From NCBI GenBank assembly GCA_903909605.1, contig CAIVWH010000020.1, positions 1 to 64,000 on the forward strand: a stretch of 64,000 nt of DNA, read 5' to 3'. The notes beneath the pieces are model-generated. The model saw only the letters and a list, made by a program, of their open reading frames with translations. It searched no databases and was not told the DNA's origin. Positions 21,701-32,753 of the stretch are shown here, one piece after another. Each line of letters opens with the position of its first letter. The stretch's first letter is position 1. The stretch comes from an uncultured Micrococcales bacterium. Lineage in GTDB: Bacteria > Actinomycetota > Actinomycetes > Actinomycetales > Microbacteriaceae. The translations under genes and the position numbers were made by a program.

Positions 21701-24700
21701 CACAGACAGTTAGCGCATCTGTAGACGTCGGTGTTCCTTCGGTGAGTTCGACAACCGGCGCACCAACCACAGCAACGTCAATGCTCGGTTCAACCGCGAG
21801 CCCACTCGTCTTGACGGTCAACTTCGACAAGGCCTTCAGGGGTCTTGCCACCACTGACTTCACCATCACCGGCGCTGGCTCAACCGGTTGTGTGGTTAGT
21901 GCTGTCGGTGCTGCGAGTGTGACGGTTGCACCGTATAGGACCACCGTGACCGTCACCGGTTGCACCGTGGCCGGCGCATTCTCGATTAGCCTCGCGGCCA
22001 ACTCGATCAATGACATGGTTGGCACCACCGGAAACCCTGGCCCAGCAACCGCAACCGTGCTCGCCAGCTTCACTCGTGACATCACCGGCCCAACGGTCAC
22101 TGCAATCAGCGAGGTCGTCAAGGGCAACAGTGTTGACTACACCTATACATTTAGCGAGCCGGTGTTTGGTTTCACCGCGGCAGACCTGAGCTCATACACC
22201 GGCACAACGACCGCCGGCTGGACCTTCACCGATCCGGTGCGAGTGGGCACCACAAATTCATACACTTTCACCGCCAGCAACCCTAATGCGATTACCGGAG
22301 CACTTACGGTCACCATCGCAACGGGCAGCATCGCCGACGAGGCTGGCAACCCGAACCTCGTGCTCACCGCCCAGAACTACACAGACTCAACCGCCAACCT
22401 CTGGTTCTTGCCGACCTTCACCACCGGCACCTTGGCCACAATCTCGAGCCAAGACACCGCTCTAGCGCCGAACTTCACTCTCGATGCCAAGGGTGGCAAC
22501 ATCAACGGCATCCGTGTGACCATCACTAACGCACAGGCCGGCGACACCCTGAGTGCCACAGCCCTATCGGGAATGACCGTCAACGTTTCAAACGGCAACG
22601 TCTTGACGGCAACCGGAACTACCCCGACCGCCGCAAACTGGCAGACCTTTATTCAGAGCATCAAGATCAAGACCACCTCGACGAACACCACCACACGAAC
22701 AATCGAGTTTCACCTAAAGCCATTCGTTGGCTATTCATTCGAAACCGGACACGTTTACGAAGAACTTGACACTACAGGTATGAGTTGGGACGCCCGCAAG
22801 GCTTTGGCTAATGCGCGCAACCTAGGGCCAAATTACGGGTACTTAGGAATTATCAATTCTGTGCAGGAAACTGACTTCCTCAAGGCATACGACGGCATAA
22901 ATAGCAACCTACTTGTTACCGGAATGAAAAAGACCGTAGGCACGAACGTTGCCAGTGTGGCCAATGAAATTGTTCGAGCATTTGACGGACCAGATCTGAC
23001 CTCTGCATTGCCGCAAAACTGGGTTACCAACAATCCGAGCAACCAAGCGTACTCTTGCATTTTTTTCTACTCTCGCATCACAGGCGCACCGGGAAAGTGG
23101 GGTGATGCCCCTTGCGCCACCCTAGGCAGCATCAACTTCGCGCTTGTCGAATATGGTGGCATGCCAGGTGGATCATCTTTTGTGTCCTCACAAACCGTGA
23201 CCGCGAATGTTGATATTGGCCCTCCGTCAATTGACTCAGTTACCGGAGTTCCAACCACGGCAACGACAGCGCTTGGTTCGACTGTGAACCCGCTGGTGCT
23301 CACTGTCAATTTCACAAAGGCATTCAGAAATCTCGCAACCACCGACTTCACCATCACCGGCGCTGGCTCAACCGGTTGTGTGGTTAGTGCTGTCGGTGCT
23401 GCGAGTGTGACGGTTGCACCGTATAGGACCACCGTGACCGTGACCGGCTGTACCGTATCCGGTGCGTTCGCCATCAGCCTGAATGCCAATGCCGTGAACG
23501 ACATGAACGGCACTACCGGAAACCCAGGCCCGTCGACGGCCGTGCCTATGGCCAGCTTCACCCGCGACATAACTGCGCCGACTATCACTGCAATCACCAA
23601 GGCAGTCGCCGGCAACTCGGTGACCTACACCTATACCTTCAGTGAGCCAGTTTTCGGATTCACCTCGAGCACGATTACGCCCGCTCACAGCGCCACCGGT
23701 GGCGCCGTCGGCTGGACTTTCACCACGCCAACTCAGGTGGTCAGCACCAACTCATACATCTTCACTGCGTCGAACCCGAACGCGCTCACGGGCAACCTAA
23801 CGCTCGCGCTGACTAATGCGAGCATCACCGACGAAGCCGGCAACGCACTAAGCGCAACCGGCGGAACACTCACCTTGGCAACCGTCGATCAGTCGCGCGC
23901 AACGATTTCGGTTTTGCAATCGTTCACAGTTGGCGCCCTGAACCCTGCGTCACTGATTTCGCCGACCGTGCTTGCGCCGAACATCACACTTGATGGTCAC
24001 GGCCAAACAATCGTCGGTTTCAGAATTACAAACAAGGATTACGTCGCCGGCGACACATTTGCTTTGCCGGCCGCCTCACCTGCCGGTGCATATGGTGACA
24101 TCACGGTTGCTAGCAATGCATCCGGTGTAATTACGCTGTCATCGACCACAGCAACTATCGCGCAGTGGCAGACGGCGCTTCGTTCAATAACTCTCGTGCT
24201 TGGTGCAAACGGTGGCGCAACTCGTGCTTTTGATTTTCACATGCAGCCTGTCAAGAACTACTGGCTCGACAACGGTCACTTCTATGAGTACGTGACATCT
24301 GGTGCGGCAATGACTTGGAACAACGCCGACTCAAATGCTTCTGCTCGCACTCTTTATGGTCTAAATGGTTACCTAGGAGTGCCAAACAATCAGGCTGAAA
24401 CAACTTTCCTGCAGACGGTGATTTCCACAGACACTTGGATTGGCGTGCAAAAGACCGCGTCTGGTGCAAGCTCGGTGAAGGTCGCCTCGACTAATGCACC
24501 AAACCTCGGCGCAGTCATTAGCGACACAAACTGGAATACCGGTGAACCTAACCTCGCATCAGATCTCTGTGTACACGTCTACTGGACGCTCAAGTGGAAC
24601 GACATAGGTTGCACGGTCGCCTTCGCAAATTACTACTTGGTTGAGTATGGCGGCACCGGCGTTGCCGTGGCCGATCTTGTGCAGACCGCAAGCATCTCGG

Positions 24701-27700
24701 TCGACAACGTCAAGCCAACCCTTTCGACTTTCACTGCGCCAGCAAGCCCATCGACGAACCCCGCCATCTACTCGATGACTTTCTCGGAGCCAATCACGGG
24801 CTTGAGCGCCAGTGACTTTGACTTCACTGGTTCAACCGCAACGGGATGCGTGGCCAACCCAGCGGCGAGCAGCGGAACCACCATCAGTGTCTCAATCAGC
24901 TGTACCGGTGATGGCACAATCATGGTCGGCCTGCGAGTCAACTCGATTGCCGATATTGCTGGCAACCTTGGGCCAGAAACCCTGCCGGCTTATCCGAACT
25001 CGGTGACAATCGATACCACGGCACCTGTGATCAGCTCGATGACTGTATCGACAGCCGCCGACCAGCCCACACAGACCTTCACGGTCACGTTCTCTGAACC
25101 AATCACAGGGTTCACTTCTGCAGACATCAACGTTGCCGGTTCTTCTGGACTGGTTGGAACCTGGACAGTTTTCAACCCTGTCTATGTTTCGGGCACAACC
25201 TATCGCTTCTCGTTGAACAACCCGACCTTTGTGGCCGGAAACCTGAGTGTGAACATCAAGGCTGGCGGAGTAAGCGATGCGGCGGGCAATGGCAACACTG
25301 TTTCGGCGGCAACCACCAAAGCTCTTACCCCGCAGCCAACCTTGACCGTAGGCAGCCTGACGCCATCGAACGGCACCGGCGGGGCAGTTGCCGAGTCGCT
25401 CACCATCGGCGATCGCGGCACTGGTTTGAAGGCAGCGTCAATCGCAATTTCGAATGCGCAGACCGGTGACGTTCTTCACTTCGTCAACAACAGTTCGGCA
25501 AACTTCGGTACGTTGAGCGCAACTTTCAACAACGGCTCGCTCGATTTCACCTACAGCGGCGCACAGCCGACTGTTGCTCAATGGCAGGCCGCACTTCGCG
25601 CGGTGACCTTCACCTCGACTTCAGTCGATAACACAGCCCGCAACTTTGCCTTCTTGCTGGATGCGTTTGGCTCGAACAATCCAGACAATCTGAGCCCAGT
25701 GGTTGGCAGTGCGTCGATGTCTTTCGATGCATTGCCGCCGACCTTGACCCTGGCTGCAACTCCGGCAACGCAGACCGGCCCAACAGTGCACTTCGGGTTG
25801 AACGGCAATGAGCCAATCAACTGTGCAACTTTGACTTCGGCCGATCTCACCTTGGTTGGATTGACCAACCCGGTCATCACGCAGGTATCACCAACAAAGT
25901 GTGCAATCTCAGCAACCTCGACTGCTTCTCAGGGGTCCACTGCCACGGCTTCGATTTCAATTTCGGGCAGTTTCTCAGTGGAGGACCTCGCACACAATGC
26001 GGCAACCTCAGTAAGCGGTGCATCAACTGCATCGGTTTCGGTGAGCGTTCCTGACACCACGCCACCGCAGGTTCTTTCGTTCGCTGCCGAGTCGGCCACC
26101 TCGACCTCTCGAACCATCACCTTTATCTTGACCGCGGATGAGCCGGTTGACTGCAGCACCCTTACCGCCACCGACTTCAACTTCACGGCTGCACGATTCG
26201 TTGGGGCAGTCGTTGACCCAGGGCAGTCGAGCGTCTGCCGAGTAATCGCTGTTTCTCTGGTTCCAGCGGGGGCGGCTGCCAACTCGACTGCGACCATGTC
26301 GAACAACTTCTCAATGTCTGACGTGCTCGGCAACGCCAGCAGCCCAGGAGCTTCGGCCAACAACGTCGAGACCGTCTCTGTGAACATCCCAGCGGCAACT
26401 GGCTCGGGTTCCATCATTTCAAGCCTCGTGCCCGGAACCCTTCCTGCCACCGTGATTGCAACAGCCCCGACTCCTCTGAGCGGCGTGCCTGCGGCTTCTC
26501 AGCAGGCCATGGTCAGCGCAAAGATTTTGGCACCGGTCTCCGGCGCACCGACAGCAGTTGTCGAATCTGACATTTCATACCTGACTATTTCTGACCCTGT
26601 CGCACTTCAGAAGGTGACCACTGTCGAGGCCGGCTCGCAGGTTAAGTTCCAGGTGAAGGTTGCTCCAGATGTCACGGCAAACTGTGACGTAGTCGGCTAT
26701 CTAAACATCGGCTCGAATTGGGTTTACATGGGTCGCCAGGCATTTAGCTCTGACCTCGTGATTACCGCACCGATGACTTTTGCTGAAGTTGGCACCTACG
26801 TAATGAAGTACTTCGTTGTTCCGAAGACTGCAACAGTCATCACTTCTGGGATGCACGACAAGTTCACGACTTCGCCAATTGTCAACAAGGTTGGTCGCGC
26901 ATCAATCACGACTAATGACCTCGCAACCATCAGCGACAAGAGTCTCGAGGTCACCGTGACTGTTGTGACTGGTGCCACAGTGCCAGTAGTCGTGCAGCCA
27001 GTAGTTGCACCACCAGTTGCGCCGAGCGCGACTCCTTCGCCAACACCAACTCCTACACCAACTCCGACGCCGACTCCGTCGCGCACAACAACTCCTACAC
27101 CTACTCCAACTCCGTCGCGCACGCCTTCACCTTCGGCAACGCCAAGTGCATCTGCAACACCTCGACCATCGGCCACACCTACTCCGAGTGCAACGCCAAC
27201 TCCAAGTGCTACCGCGACTCCGGCTCCGACACCTGCACCGAGCCCAAGCTATAGTGCCGTTATCGCAGCTCCTCAGGTCACCGCTGTGCCAGACCCGGGA
27301 ACCGTCGTTTCCTCGCTCACTTCCATCGCGCTGCCACAGATTGATCCGGGTGCGCCTGTGGCTAACCCGGCAATCGGTGCGACCGGTGACGACAACGCGG
27401 CCCCCGTCGCGTTCGACCCTCTGGCATCGCCGGCAAGCGTCGTCGCTGTCACCCAGACCACAACCCAAGCCGTGGCCATCGTTTCGTCGATTGCCGCCGC
27501 AGCTGGTGCCGCTGCCGCAGCAGCCGGAGCCGTTGCTGGAGCCGCAGCGGGTGCAGCCGGAGCCGCTGCCGGGGCTGGAGCAGGCGCGGCAGCAGGAGGC
27601 AGTGCCGGTGCTGGTGCCTCGGGCGGTTCATCCAGCGCATCTGGCTCTTCGAGCTCGACCACCTCTTCTGGCGACATCGCAGACATCGAAGTTGTTCACG

Positions 27701-28878
27701 ACAACCTCACCCTCGTCGGAGAGAACTGGGGTGACCGTCTCGCGATGTTCAACTTGGCCTGGCTCACGTTCTTGGATAGGCGATCACATCGCTGGGCAGA
27801 GCTCACCGCACGCTTCTCGCCTCTGACGGCGAAGCTAATCAACGACGGAGCTTACCTGCGTTCGATTCTTGGTTCGATTTCGCTGCTCGCACCAGTCGCA
27901 TCTATTGCGATCGCACTCACCTCAGTGATTAGCAACCACGGAGCATTCTTGACTCCACCGTGGCAGTCACTTCTCGCAATTGCTGTGCTCGGAATGTTCG
28001 ATGCATTCGCAGGATTCGCCGGTGTCATCGTGTTCATCCTTGGCACTTTGATTGCCGCGGGGCACATGCCTGACATCGCGCAGTCGCGCCTGCTCATGGG
28101 TCTGATTGTCGTGGCAATTGGCCCTGCACTTCTTTCGACCGCGTTCCGAACCATTCGCAAGGCTGCGGCGCTTGGCCTCAATGCATGGTGGGAGCGCGTC
28201 ACCGACCTTGCTGTGATTCCGTTCATGGCCGGTTGGTCTGCTTCGTCGATGATTTCGACCTTGCCTGCGCTTGCGGGTCTGACTCTGCCAGTTGCAAACC
28301 ACGTGCGCGACTTCGCCCTCGCAATCGCGGTTGCTGCAATGGCTCGCGTGCTCATCGAAGAGTTCTCGGCGCGCTACTACCCAGCGCGTTTGAATGCCAT
28401 CAACCCGGATGAAATTCCTGAGCCACCGCAGATTCAGAAAGTGATTGCATTCGCGATCAAGTTCGCAATCTGGGTATTCGTCTCGACCGCACTGATGGGT
28501 CCGAGCTGGCAGGTCTGGGTCGGTTCGGCACTGTTCCTATTGCCAACAGTTCTCGGATGGTTCGCAGAGCGTTTGCCTAACATTCCGTTCCTGTGGCGCA
28601 TCCTGCCGACTGGTGTGCCAGGGCTCGCGCTCAGTTTGCTCGTCGCCACGCTGACCACCTCGCTGGTTGGCGCGTGGCTCGGGGCAGCCCCTGAGCTTGC
28701 CAAGTGGTCGTTCGTGATTCTGCCGTTGCCACTGCTCGTGCTGAACACCCTTGGCCTACTTGGCCGCCACGACGGGGCCGAGGCCGTTCACCGCCCAGTC
28801 AAGAACCGCCCTTGGATCTACCGAATCGGTGGCGTTGTGATGCTGGTCATCACCCTGAAGTTGGCCGGCATTCTCTAA
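18733..28878 (+). CDS. Giant surface protein (3381 aa): signal region, Gly-rich domain, Ig-like repeats, three CTLDs, Thr/Pro-rich stalk, Ala-rich segment, polytopic C-terminal membrane domain
   Basis: Continuous ORF; domains read from the translation; C-terminal region paralogous to the 46638..56603 protein. Confidence 0.92.
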   Translation: MTNWIKAFAAGQQKLASAFVVALLTLALSFGGSVETPLSQNNAAPAAAAGVCENNWNLITATGTYKNYCYRQFINTADTLTVPAGINTVVINAYGGGGGGGGGSYDGCCGNDAGGGGAGAGGKLVGNLSVTAGQVVGFYPGKNGGGGVTNSGSNTVGGVSTYNTSYNGGSGGWGSPARGGSGGAGGAATIITLDSTIISVVAGGGGGGGAGYCGAGGQAGQPYVANGTSTTGGNGTNGGGEAGGGGGGGGGSYAGQGGATAFGGSGSSCSGRYYGLGGKRGNSTSTFGTLTTHTASVNGYVDAWYAPTPVATITLNAETQPPTKNSWTYTVNFLPDTTGVEASDFTMLENGVPASGWTIGAPTGGPATFSVTVTKNGLADQTAIALRVDQTQVQNLAFGSAGFGTSQSSDFAVDSIAPTITNIDVTPDLVTANKISVTMNFSEPIYQIDLTKIFLAGTSTVWTPTKPAVTVYPISSYTFTVLSSALVDGTLLITGSADAITDAAGNKNTVDGARSETVNTTTKPTVTMFAPRATRFSATTQTWDLVFNRSVYGLTASDLSFVTNAGCTIGAPVGSGFAYTVTVTGCTTGGDVKLRLALNSIKDIVSIAGPTVATDSDIATRDITGPTVTAISEVVKGNSVDYTYTFSEPVFGFTAADLSSYTGTTTAGWTFTEPVQVGSTSAYTFTASNPNAVTGVLKVNIATGGVADDVGNANLVLTAQNYTDSTANLWFLPTFTTGTLATISSQDTALAPNFTLDAKGGNINGIRVTITNAQAGDTLSATALSGMTVNVSNGNVLTATGTTPTAANWQTFIQSIKIKTTSTNTTARNIEFHLKPFAGYNFDNGHVYEQFNAATPAWASMKTLVNAKNLGPNYGYLGIINDSAESTFVANFTTLTTVTGMKKTVGTNTATVANEIVKAFDGPDLTSTLTTQNWYTNQPANAANMCIAFYAYGQVANLGKWSDASCTNAGTNYALVEYGGMPGDTSFTSSQTVSASVDVGVPSVSSTTGAPTTATSMLGSTASPLVLTVNFDKAFRGLATTDFTITGAGSTGCVVSAVGAASVTVAPYRTTVTVTGCTVAGAFSISLAANSINDMVGTTGNPGPATATVLASFTRDITGPTVTAISEVVKGNSVDYTYTFSEPVFGFTAADLSSYTGTTTAGWTFTDPVRVGTTNSYTFTASNPNAITGALTVTIATGSIADEAGNPNLVLTAQNYTDSTANLWFLPTFTTGTLATISSQDTALAPNFTLDAKGGNINGIRVTITNAQAGDTLSATALSGMTVNVSNGNVLTATGTTPTAANWQTFIQSIKIKTTSTNTTTRTIEFHLKPFVGYSFETGHVYEELDTTGMSWDARKALANARNLGPNYGYLGIINSVQETDFLKAYDGINSNLLVTGMKKTVGTNVASVANEIVRAFDGPDLTSALPQNWVTNNPSNQAYSCIFFYSRITGAPGKWGDAPCATLGSINFALVEYGGMPGGSSFVSSQTVTANVDIGPPSIDSVTGVPTTATTALGSTVNPLVLTVNFTKAFRNLATTDFTITGAGSTGCVVSAVGAASVTVAPYRTTVTVTGCTVSGAFAISLNANAVNDMNGTTGNPGPSTAVPMASFTRDITAPTITAITKAVAGNSVTYTYTFSEPVFGFTSSTITPAHSATGGAVGWTFTTPTQVVSTNSYIFTASNPNALTGNLTLALTNASITDEAGNALSATGGTLTLATVDQSRATISVLQSFTVGALNPASLISPTVLAPNITLDGHGQTIVGFRITNKDYVAGDTFALPAASPAGAYGDITVASNASGVITLSSTTATIAQWQTALRSITLVLGANGGATRAFDFHMQPVKNYWLDNGHFYEYVTSGAAMTWNNADSNASARTLYGLNGYLGVPNNQAETTFLQTVISTDTWIGVQKTASGASSVKVASTNAPNLGAVISDTNWNTGEPNLASDLCVHVYWTLKWNDIGCTVAFANYYLVEYGGTGVAVADLVQTASISVDNVKPTLSTFTAPASPSTNPAIYSMTFSEPITGLSASDFDFTGSTATGCVANPAASSGTTISVSISCTGDGTIMVGLRVNSIADIAGNLGPETLPAYPNSVTIDTTAPVISSMTVSTAADQPTQTFTVTFSEPITGFTSADINVAGSSGLVGTWTVFNPVYVSGTTYRFSLNNPTFVAGNLSVNIKAGGVSDAAGNGNTVSAATTKALTPQPTLTVGSLTPSNGTGGAVAESLTIGDRGTGLKAASIAISNAQTGDVLHFVNNSSANFGTLSATFNNGSLDFTYSGAQPTVAQWQAALRAVTFTSTSVDNTARNFAFLLDAFGSNNPDNLSPVVGSASMSFDALPPTLTLAATPATQTGPTVHFGLNGNEPINCATLTSADLTLVGLTNPVITQVSPTKCAISATSTASQGSTATASISISGSFSVEDLAHNAATSVSGASTASVSVSVPDTTPPQVLSFAAESATSTSRTITFILTADEPVDCSTLTATDFNFTAARFVGAVVDPGQSSVCRVIAVSLVPAGAAANSTATMSNNFSMSDVLGNASSPGASANNVETVSVNIPAATGSGSIISSLVPGTLPATVIATAPTPLSGVPAASQQAMVSAKILAPVSGAPTAVVESDISYLTISDPVALQKVTTVEAGSQVKFQVKVAPDVTANCDVVGYLNIGSNWVYMGRQAFSSDLVITAPMTFAEVGTYVMKYFVVPKTATVITSGMHDKFTTSPIVNKVGRASITTNDLATISDKSLEVTVTVVTGATVPVVVQPVVAPPVAPSATPSPTPTPTPTPTPTPSRTTTPTPTPTPSRTPSPSATPSASATPRPSATPTPSATPTPSATATPAPTPAPSPSYSAVIAAPQVTAVPDPGTVVSSLTSIALPQIDPGAPVANPAIGATGDDNAAPVAFDPLASPASVVAVTQTTTQAVAIVSSIAAAAGAAAAAAGAVAGAAAGAAGAAAGAGAGAAAGGSAGAGASGGSSSASGSSSSTTSSGDIADIEVVHDNLTLVGENWGDRLAMFNLAWLTFLDRRSHRWAELTARFSPLTAKLINDGAYLRSILGSISLLAPVASIAIALTSVISNHGAFLTPPWQSLLAIAVLGMFDAFAGFAGVIVFILGTLIAAGHMPDIAQSRLLMGLIVVAIGPALLSTAFRTIRKAAALGLNAWWERVTDLAVIPFMAGWSASSMISTLPALAGLTLPVANHVRDFALAIAVAAMARVLIEEFSARYYPARLNAINPDEIPEPPQIQKVIAFAIKFAIWVFVSTALMGPSWQVWVGSALFLLPTVLGWFAERLPNIPFLWRILPTGVPGLALSLLVATLTTSLVGAWLGAAPELAKWSFVILPLPLLVLNTLGLLGRHDGAEAVHRPVKNRPWIYRIGGVVMLVITLKLAGIL
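21250..21675 (+). other. CTLD 1 of the 3381-aa protein (degenerate ligand motif)
   Basis: [44 protein letters not shown]...[10 protein letters not shown]...GKWSDASC...YALVEYGG. Confidence 0.7.
22735..23165 (+). other. CTLD 2 of the 3381-aa protein (degenerate ligand motif)
   Basis: [44 protein letters not shown]...[10 protein letters not shown]...GKWGDAPC...FALVEYGG. Confidence 0.7.
24259..24657 (+). other. CTLD 3 of the 3381-aa protein (canonical EPN and WND motifs)
   Basis: [46 protein letters not shown]...[27 protein letters not shown]...YYLVEYGG. Confidence 0.8.
27026..27255 (+). repeat. Low-complexity Thr/Pro/Ser stalk-coding repeat
   Basis: [46 protein letters not shown]. Confidence 0.9.
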
Positions 28879-28887
28879 CCGAGCCGG

Positions 28888-30036
28888 CTAGTGGGTGGCG
28901 CTGCCGAGGCTCGCCATAGCCGGGTTTGCCTTGCCGGCACCGGTTACAAGTGAAGAAGCAGAAATCGACGATGGGTCAAACCAGCGGCGCAGCTTCGAAG
29001 AGTTAGGCGAGAAGCCTTCCCACCACCAAACGCCAATCGCCTTTGCGCCAGCGGCTTTGCGCAACAGAGCGCAGATTGCAGTCGCATACGAAGCCTGACC
29101 AGATGCGGTTTGAGCGAATCCGGTGATCGCATTCTTTGAGCCGTCGAGCACCTGGTTCGTCACTGCGCGAGTGCTATTCAGGTAGGCCGTCTCTGCAACA
29201 GCAACCGGCAACGTGAAATTCGAAACGATGTAGCTTATGTTCGCAGAAAGATTCGCGAACGAACCCGACCATTGCGGGTAATAGCTAAGACCAATCGCAT
29301 CGGGTCGCTGCAAACCGTTTGCGAATGCATTGGTCAACCAGCCTTGAGTTTTCGATGAATCGCCACCGGTCTCAAGATGAATCATTATCTTTGGATGCGC
29401 GGCAGAATTTCTCGCAGCGCTCATTGCCGAATTCAACAACTCATCCATCGCTGTGAATTCTGCCGAGGTCCACTTGCTTAGCTGACCATCTGGCCAAAGC
29501 AGGCCGTTGCCAATCTCGTTTCCAATTTGCACCCAGGTTGGTGAGGTGCCCCGAGTCGAGAATGCGTGCATGACTTTCGTCGTGTAAGTCGCAACCTGGG
29601 CAACGAGTTGATCGTGCGTTAGGCCGAGCCATGCTTTCGGAATTGTTTGATGGGCCGGGTCTGCCCAGGTGTCGCTGAAGTGCAGATCGAGAACGAGTTT
29701 CAAACCAGCAGCGCGGATGCGCTTGGCGAGAGCCAACGATTCGGATAGTGAGCTGTGACTATCAACTGGGTCAACCCAGAGGCGCACTCGGGCAACCGAG
29801 AGGCCGGCACGCTTCATCATCACGAGCGGGTCGATCGCCTTTGATTTGCTGTCAAAGAACTTCGAGCCATCTAGCTCGATCGAAGGCAGCCAAGATACGT
29901 CGGCACCGTTTTCCAGAACCTGAGTTGCCGAGGCGGCCTGGGCGGGCTGGGCCAGGGGAGCCGCGCCGCCAGAAACCAAGGCCGCCGAGGCCAGAATGCC
30001 CAGGACGACTGCCCCGCGCATCCCAAGTATTTTCAC
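28888..30036 (-). CDS. Secreted GH53 arabinogalactan endo-beta-1,4-galactanase
   Basis: Signal peptide; GADVSWLPSIELDG, ARVRLWVDP, LVLDLHFSDTWADPAHQTIPKAW, WVQIGNEIGNGLLWPDG. Confidence 0.92.
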   Translation of the reverse strand: MKILGMRGAVVLGILASAALVSGGAAPLAQPAQAASATQVLENGADVSWLPSIELDGSKFFDSKSKAIDPLVMMKRAGLSVARVRLWVDPVDSHSSLSESLALAKRIRAAGLKLVLDLHFSDTWADPAHQTIPKAWLGLTHDQLVAQVATYTTKVMHAFSTRGTSPTWVQIGNEIGNGLLWPDGQLSKWTSAEFTAMDELLNSAMSAARNSAAHPKIMIHLETGGDSSKTQGWLTNAFANGLQRPDAIGLSYYPQWSGSFANLSANISYIVSNFTLPVAVAETAYLNSTRAVTNQVLDGSKNAITGFAQTASGQASYATAICALLRKAAGAKAIGVWWWEGFSPNSSKLRRWFDPSSISASSLVTGAGKANPAMASLGSATH

Positions 30037-30096
30037 GGCTTCAATCTATTCGGCTGGGGCTGGAATAAACCTGTCTAGGGGTGGTTTACTTAAGTC

Positions 30097-31140
30097 ATGA
30101 CCACAAACCAGCTCAAGTTCGGCCTCGACACTTTCGGTGACACCACCGTCGACTCAGAGGGCAATCGCGTCTCAGACGCCCAGACGCTTCGCAACGTAGT
30201 AGCCCAGGCTGTTCGCGCCGACGAACTCGGCCTCAACTCATTCACCGTGGGTGAGCACCACCGCGAGGACTACGCGATCTCTGCGCCAGACACCGTTCTC
30301 GCCGGCATCGCGACGGTCACCAAAAACATCACGCTCGGCACCGGCGTCACCGTGCTCTCGAGCGACGACCCGGTTCGCGTTTATCAGCGCTTCGCCACCT
30401 TGGATGCGCTTTCCAACGGCCGTGCCGAAATCACCGCTGGCCGAGGTTCTTTCATCGAGAGTTTCCCGTTGTTCGGTTACAACCTGAATGACTATCACGA
30501 ACTTTTCGAGCAGAAGCTCGAGCTGCTTGTCGAGGTTTTGAAAGAGCAGCCGGTTACTTGGTCGGGCACGATGCGTGCATCGCTGAACAACCAGAGCATT
30601 TGGCCAAAGACCGAGCGCGGCCGCATTCCACTTCGCGTTGGTGTTGGTGGCTCGCCTGAGTCTGTTGTTCGCGCTGCGCGTTTGCAGATTCCACTCGCGC
30701 TCGCAATCATCGGCGGTGACCCTGCACGCTTCGCACCTTATGCAAAGCTCTACCGCGATCAACTTCGCGAGTTCGGTCACGAAACCACGCTTCCGATTTC
30801 AATTCACTCACCTGGCTATCTTGCCGAGAGTGACGATGAAGCGATTGAAGAATTCTGGCCGCTCTATCAGGCGTCGTTCGGCCGCATTGGCAAAGAGCGC
30901 GGCTGGGGGCCAGCCAACAAAGATCACTTCGTCGAAGAAGTGCAGTACGGCTCAATGTACGTTGGCACAGCCGAGACAGTTGCAAAGAAAATCGCATACG
31001 CGATGAACGCAATCGGTGCAGAACGCTTCGACTTCAAGTATTCGAACGGTCCGGTTCCGCACGAGCGCCTGCTTCGCAACATTGAACTGTACGCAACCGA
31101 GGTCGCTCCTCGAGTGCGCGCAATTCTCGGCAAGAACTAA
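30097..31140 (+). CDS. LLM class flavin-dependent oxidoreductase
   Basis: FTVGEHHREDYAISAPDTVLAGIATVTKNITLGTGVTVLSSDDPVRVYQRFATLD. Confidence 0.92.
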   Translation: MTTNQLKFGLDTFGDTTVDSEGNRVSDAQTLRNVVAQAVRADELGLNSFTVGEHHREDYAISAPDTVLAGIATVTKNITLGTGVTVLSSDDPVRVYQRFATLDALSNGRAEITAGRGSFIESFPLFGYNLNDYHELFEQKLELLVEVLKEQPVTWSGTMRASLNNQSIWPKTERGRIPLRVGVGGSPESVVRAARLQIPLALAIIGGDPARFAPYAKLYRDQLREFGHETTLPISIHSPGYLAESDDEAIEEFWPLYQASFGRIGKERGWGPANKDHFVEEVQYGSMYVGTAETVAKKIAYAMNAIGAERFDFKYSNGPVPHERLLRNIELYATEVAPRVRAILGKN

Positions 31141-31181
31141 GCGCCGCTCCGGCCGGTTCGGGGAATAGCCAACCTTGCCGG

Positions 31182-32111
31182 TTGGTTAGTGCAAGGGTGA
31201 CCAACCCGCGACCGCAAACCCGTCTGCAAAAGGCGTTGGCCCGTCGGTTCGTGCGGTTACTTTCAGGTTCTAACGACGGCAATCCGCCCTGGCTTTCGGC
31301 TGTGGCAGAGGGCGATGAACCCGGCCTCTACCTACCAAATCAAGCTCCCTGGATCGTCCACGCAGACTTCGCCACCCTGGTGGGCGGCATCCGTGCCCTG
31401 TTGATGCAGGCACTGCATCCTGGCTCGCTTGCCGGGGTTCGTCAGCATTCGCGCTACAAGGATGACCCGCTCGGTCGCCTGGCCGGCACCATCCGTTGGC
31501 TCACTGTGACCACCTTCGGTCCGAACTCTTCGACTCAGGCTGAGGCCGGTCGGGTGAACCGACTGCACACCAGGGTGAGCGGCCAGTATCAAACGGCATC
31601 GGGTGAGGCTCGCGAATATCGGGCGGCCGACCCAGATCTGCTGCTTTGGGTGCACGTTGCATTCATGGATAGCTTCCTGCGTGCGCATCAGAACTACTCG
31701 ATCCGCGAGATTCCGGGTGGAGCAGACGAATACGTTCGGTTGTGGGCCGAGTCGGTGAAGCCCCTCGGTCTTGATCGCGCTCCGCTGACCGAGGCCGAGT
31801 TGCTTTCGACCTTGGATGAATTCCAGAGTCAACTTGTCGTCAGTGCCGACACCAAAGAAGTTTTCGAGTGGTTGCGACAGCCACCGCTGCCAACTTTGAC
31901 CAAGCCGTTCTATCGTTTGTTCTACGCCGCGGCAATCGCATCGATGCCGCAGAGCTATCGCGATCTGATTGGCGAGCGACACATGCCGCTTCGCGTTTTG
32001 CGACCGATCACCACAGGCTTGCTCCGCCTAATGCGCATTGCCATCGGCAGCGAATCGCCAATCGAAGACGCAGCCATTGCGCGACTTCGCCGTGTCGGAG
32101 TTTGGCAATAG
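31182..32111 (+). CDS. DUF2236 / MpaB-family oxygenase-like protein
   Basis: ALLMQALHPGSLAGVRQHSRYKDDPLGRLAGTIRWLT...LLLWVHVAFMDSFL. Confidence 0.85.
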   Translation: MVSARVTNPRPQTRLQKALARRFVRLLSGSNDGNPPWLSAVAEGDEPGLYLPNQAPWIVHADFATLVGGIRALLMQALHPGSLAGVRQHSRYKDDPLGRLAGTIRWLTVTTFGPNSSTQAEAGRVNRLHTRVSGQYQTASGEAREYRAADPDLLLWVHVAFMDSFLRAHQNYSIREIPGGADEYVRLWAESVKPLGLDRAPLTEAELLSTLDEFQSQLVVSADTKEVFEWLRQPPLPTLTKPFYRLFYAAAIASMPQSYRDLIGERHMPLRVLRPITTGLLRLMRIAIGSESPIEDAAIARLRRVGVWQ

Positions 32112-32120
32112 GTTAGAGCC

Positions 32121-32753
32121 ATGCGCATTTTGCTCACCGGTTTTGAACCGTTCAACAACGGAAAGCTCAATCCAAGCGAAGAAATTGTGCGTGCAATCAC
32201 CGCGCAGTTCGAAGCCGGCGACAAAATCGAAGGTATCGAACTTCACACCGCTGTGCTGCCGGTGGTGTTCACCGAATCGAGCGAGTTGCTTCGACACCTA
32301 ATCTCTCTTCACAAACCCGATGCAGTTGTCTGTCTCGGTCAGGCCGAGGGGCGCAAGGAGATTTCGTTTGAGCGAGTCGCAATCAACTTGGATGACGCGC
32401 GCATCGCAGACAACGCCGGCCGTCAGCTAACCGACCAACCGATAATTGCCGGCGGTCCAGCCGCACACTTCACCACGCTGCCGGTTCGCCAACTCATTGA
32501 GGCCGTGCGCGCCGAGGGCGTGGCCGCGGGGCTTTCGCTCAGCGCCGGAACCTTCGTCTGCAATCACATCTTTTACAACATGCAGCACGAGCTCGCCGGC
32601 CAAGACGTCGTCAGTGGCTTCATCCATGTTCCGCTCATGGATGAACAGGCCCCCGACTTTCCGGGCCTGACCACAGTGCCGCTCGCCGACCAGGTTCGCG
32701 GCATCCGAGCGGTGCTGGCAACCCTTGCCCAGAGTGTTAGCCTCACATCGTGA
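32121..32753 (+). CDS. pcp: Pyroglutamyl-peptidase I
   Basis: ILLTGFEPFNNGKLNPS, GQAEGRKEISFERVAIN, SAGTFVCNHIFYNMQH. Confidence 0.93.
   Translation: MRILLTGFEPFNNGKLNPSEEIVRAITAQFEAGDKIEGIELHTAVLPVVFTESSELLRHLISLHKPDAVVCLGQAEGRKEISFERVAINLDDARIADNAGRQLTDQPIIAGGPAAHFTTLPVRQLIEAVRAEGVAAGLSLSAGTFVCNHIFYNMQHELAGQDVVSGFIHVPLMDEQAPDFPGLTTVPLADQVRGIRAVLATLAQSVSLTS

Larger units (their letters stand above)
20597..23565 (+). repeat. Two tandem intragenic units of about 1.48 kb, each with Ig-like, cadherin-like, CTLD and Ig-like modules
   Basis: [47 protein letters not shown] occurs twice; near-identical DNA at offset 1482 (about 20991/22473) and 1488 (about 21856/23344). Confidence 0.9.

Noticed and set aside
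20597-24657. Diversity-generating retroelement acting on the CTLDs
   Set aside because: CTLDs are classic DGR targets, but no reverse transcriptase ORF or template repeat was seen in the window. A genome-wide search for an RT and an adenine-biased template would be needed.
27005-27826. 273-aa plus-strand ORF in another frame of the 3381-aa gene
   Set aside because: Arg/Leu/Pro/Gln low-complexity product from reading the Thr/Pro and Ala repeats out of frame.
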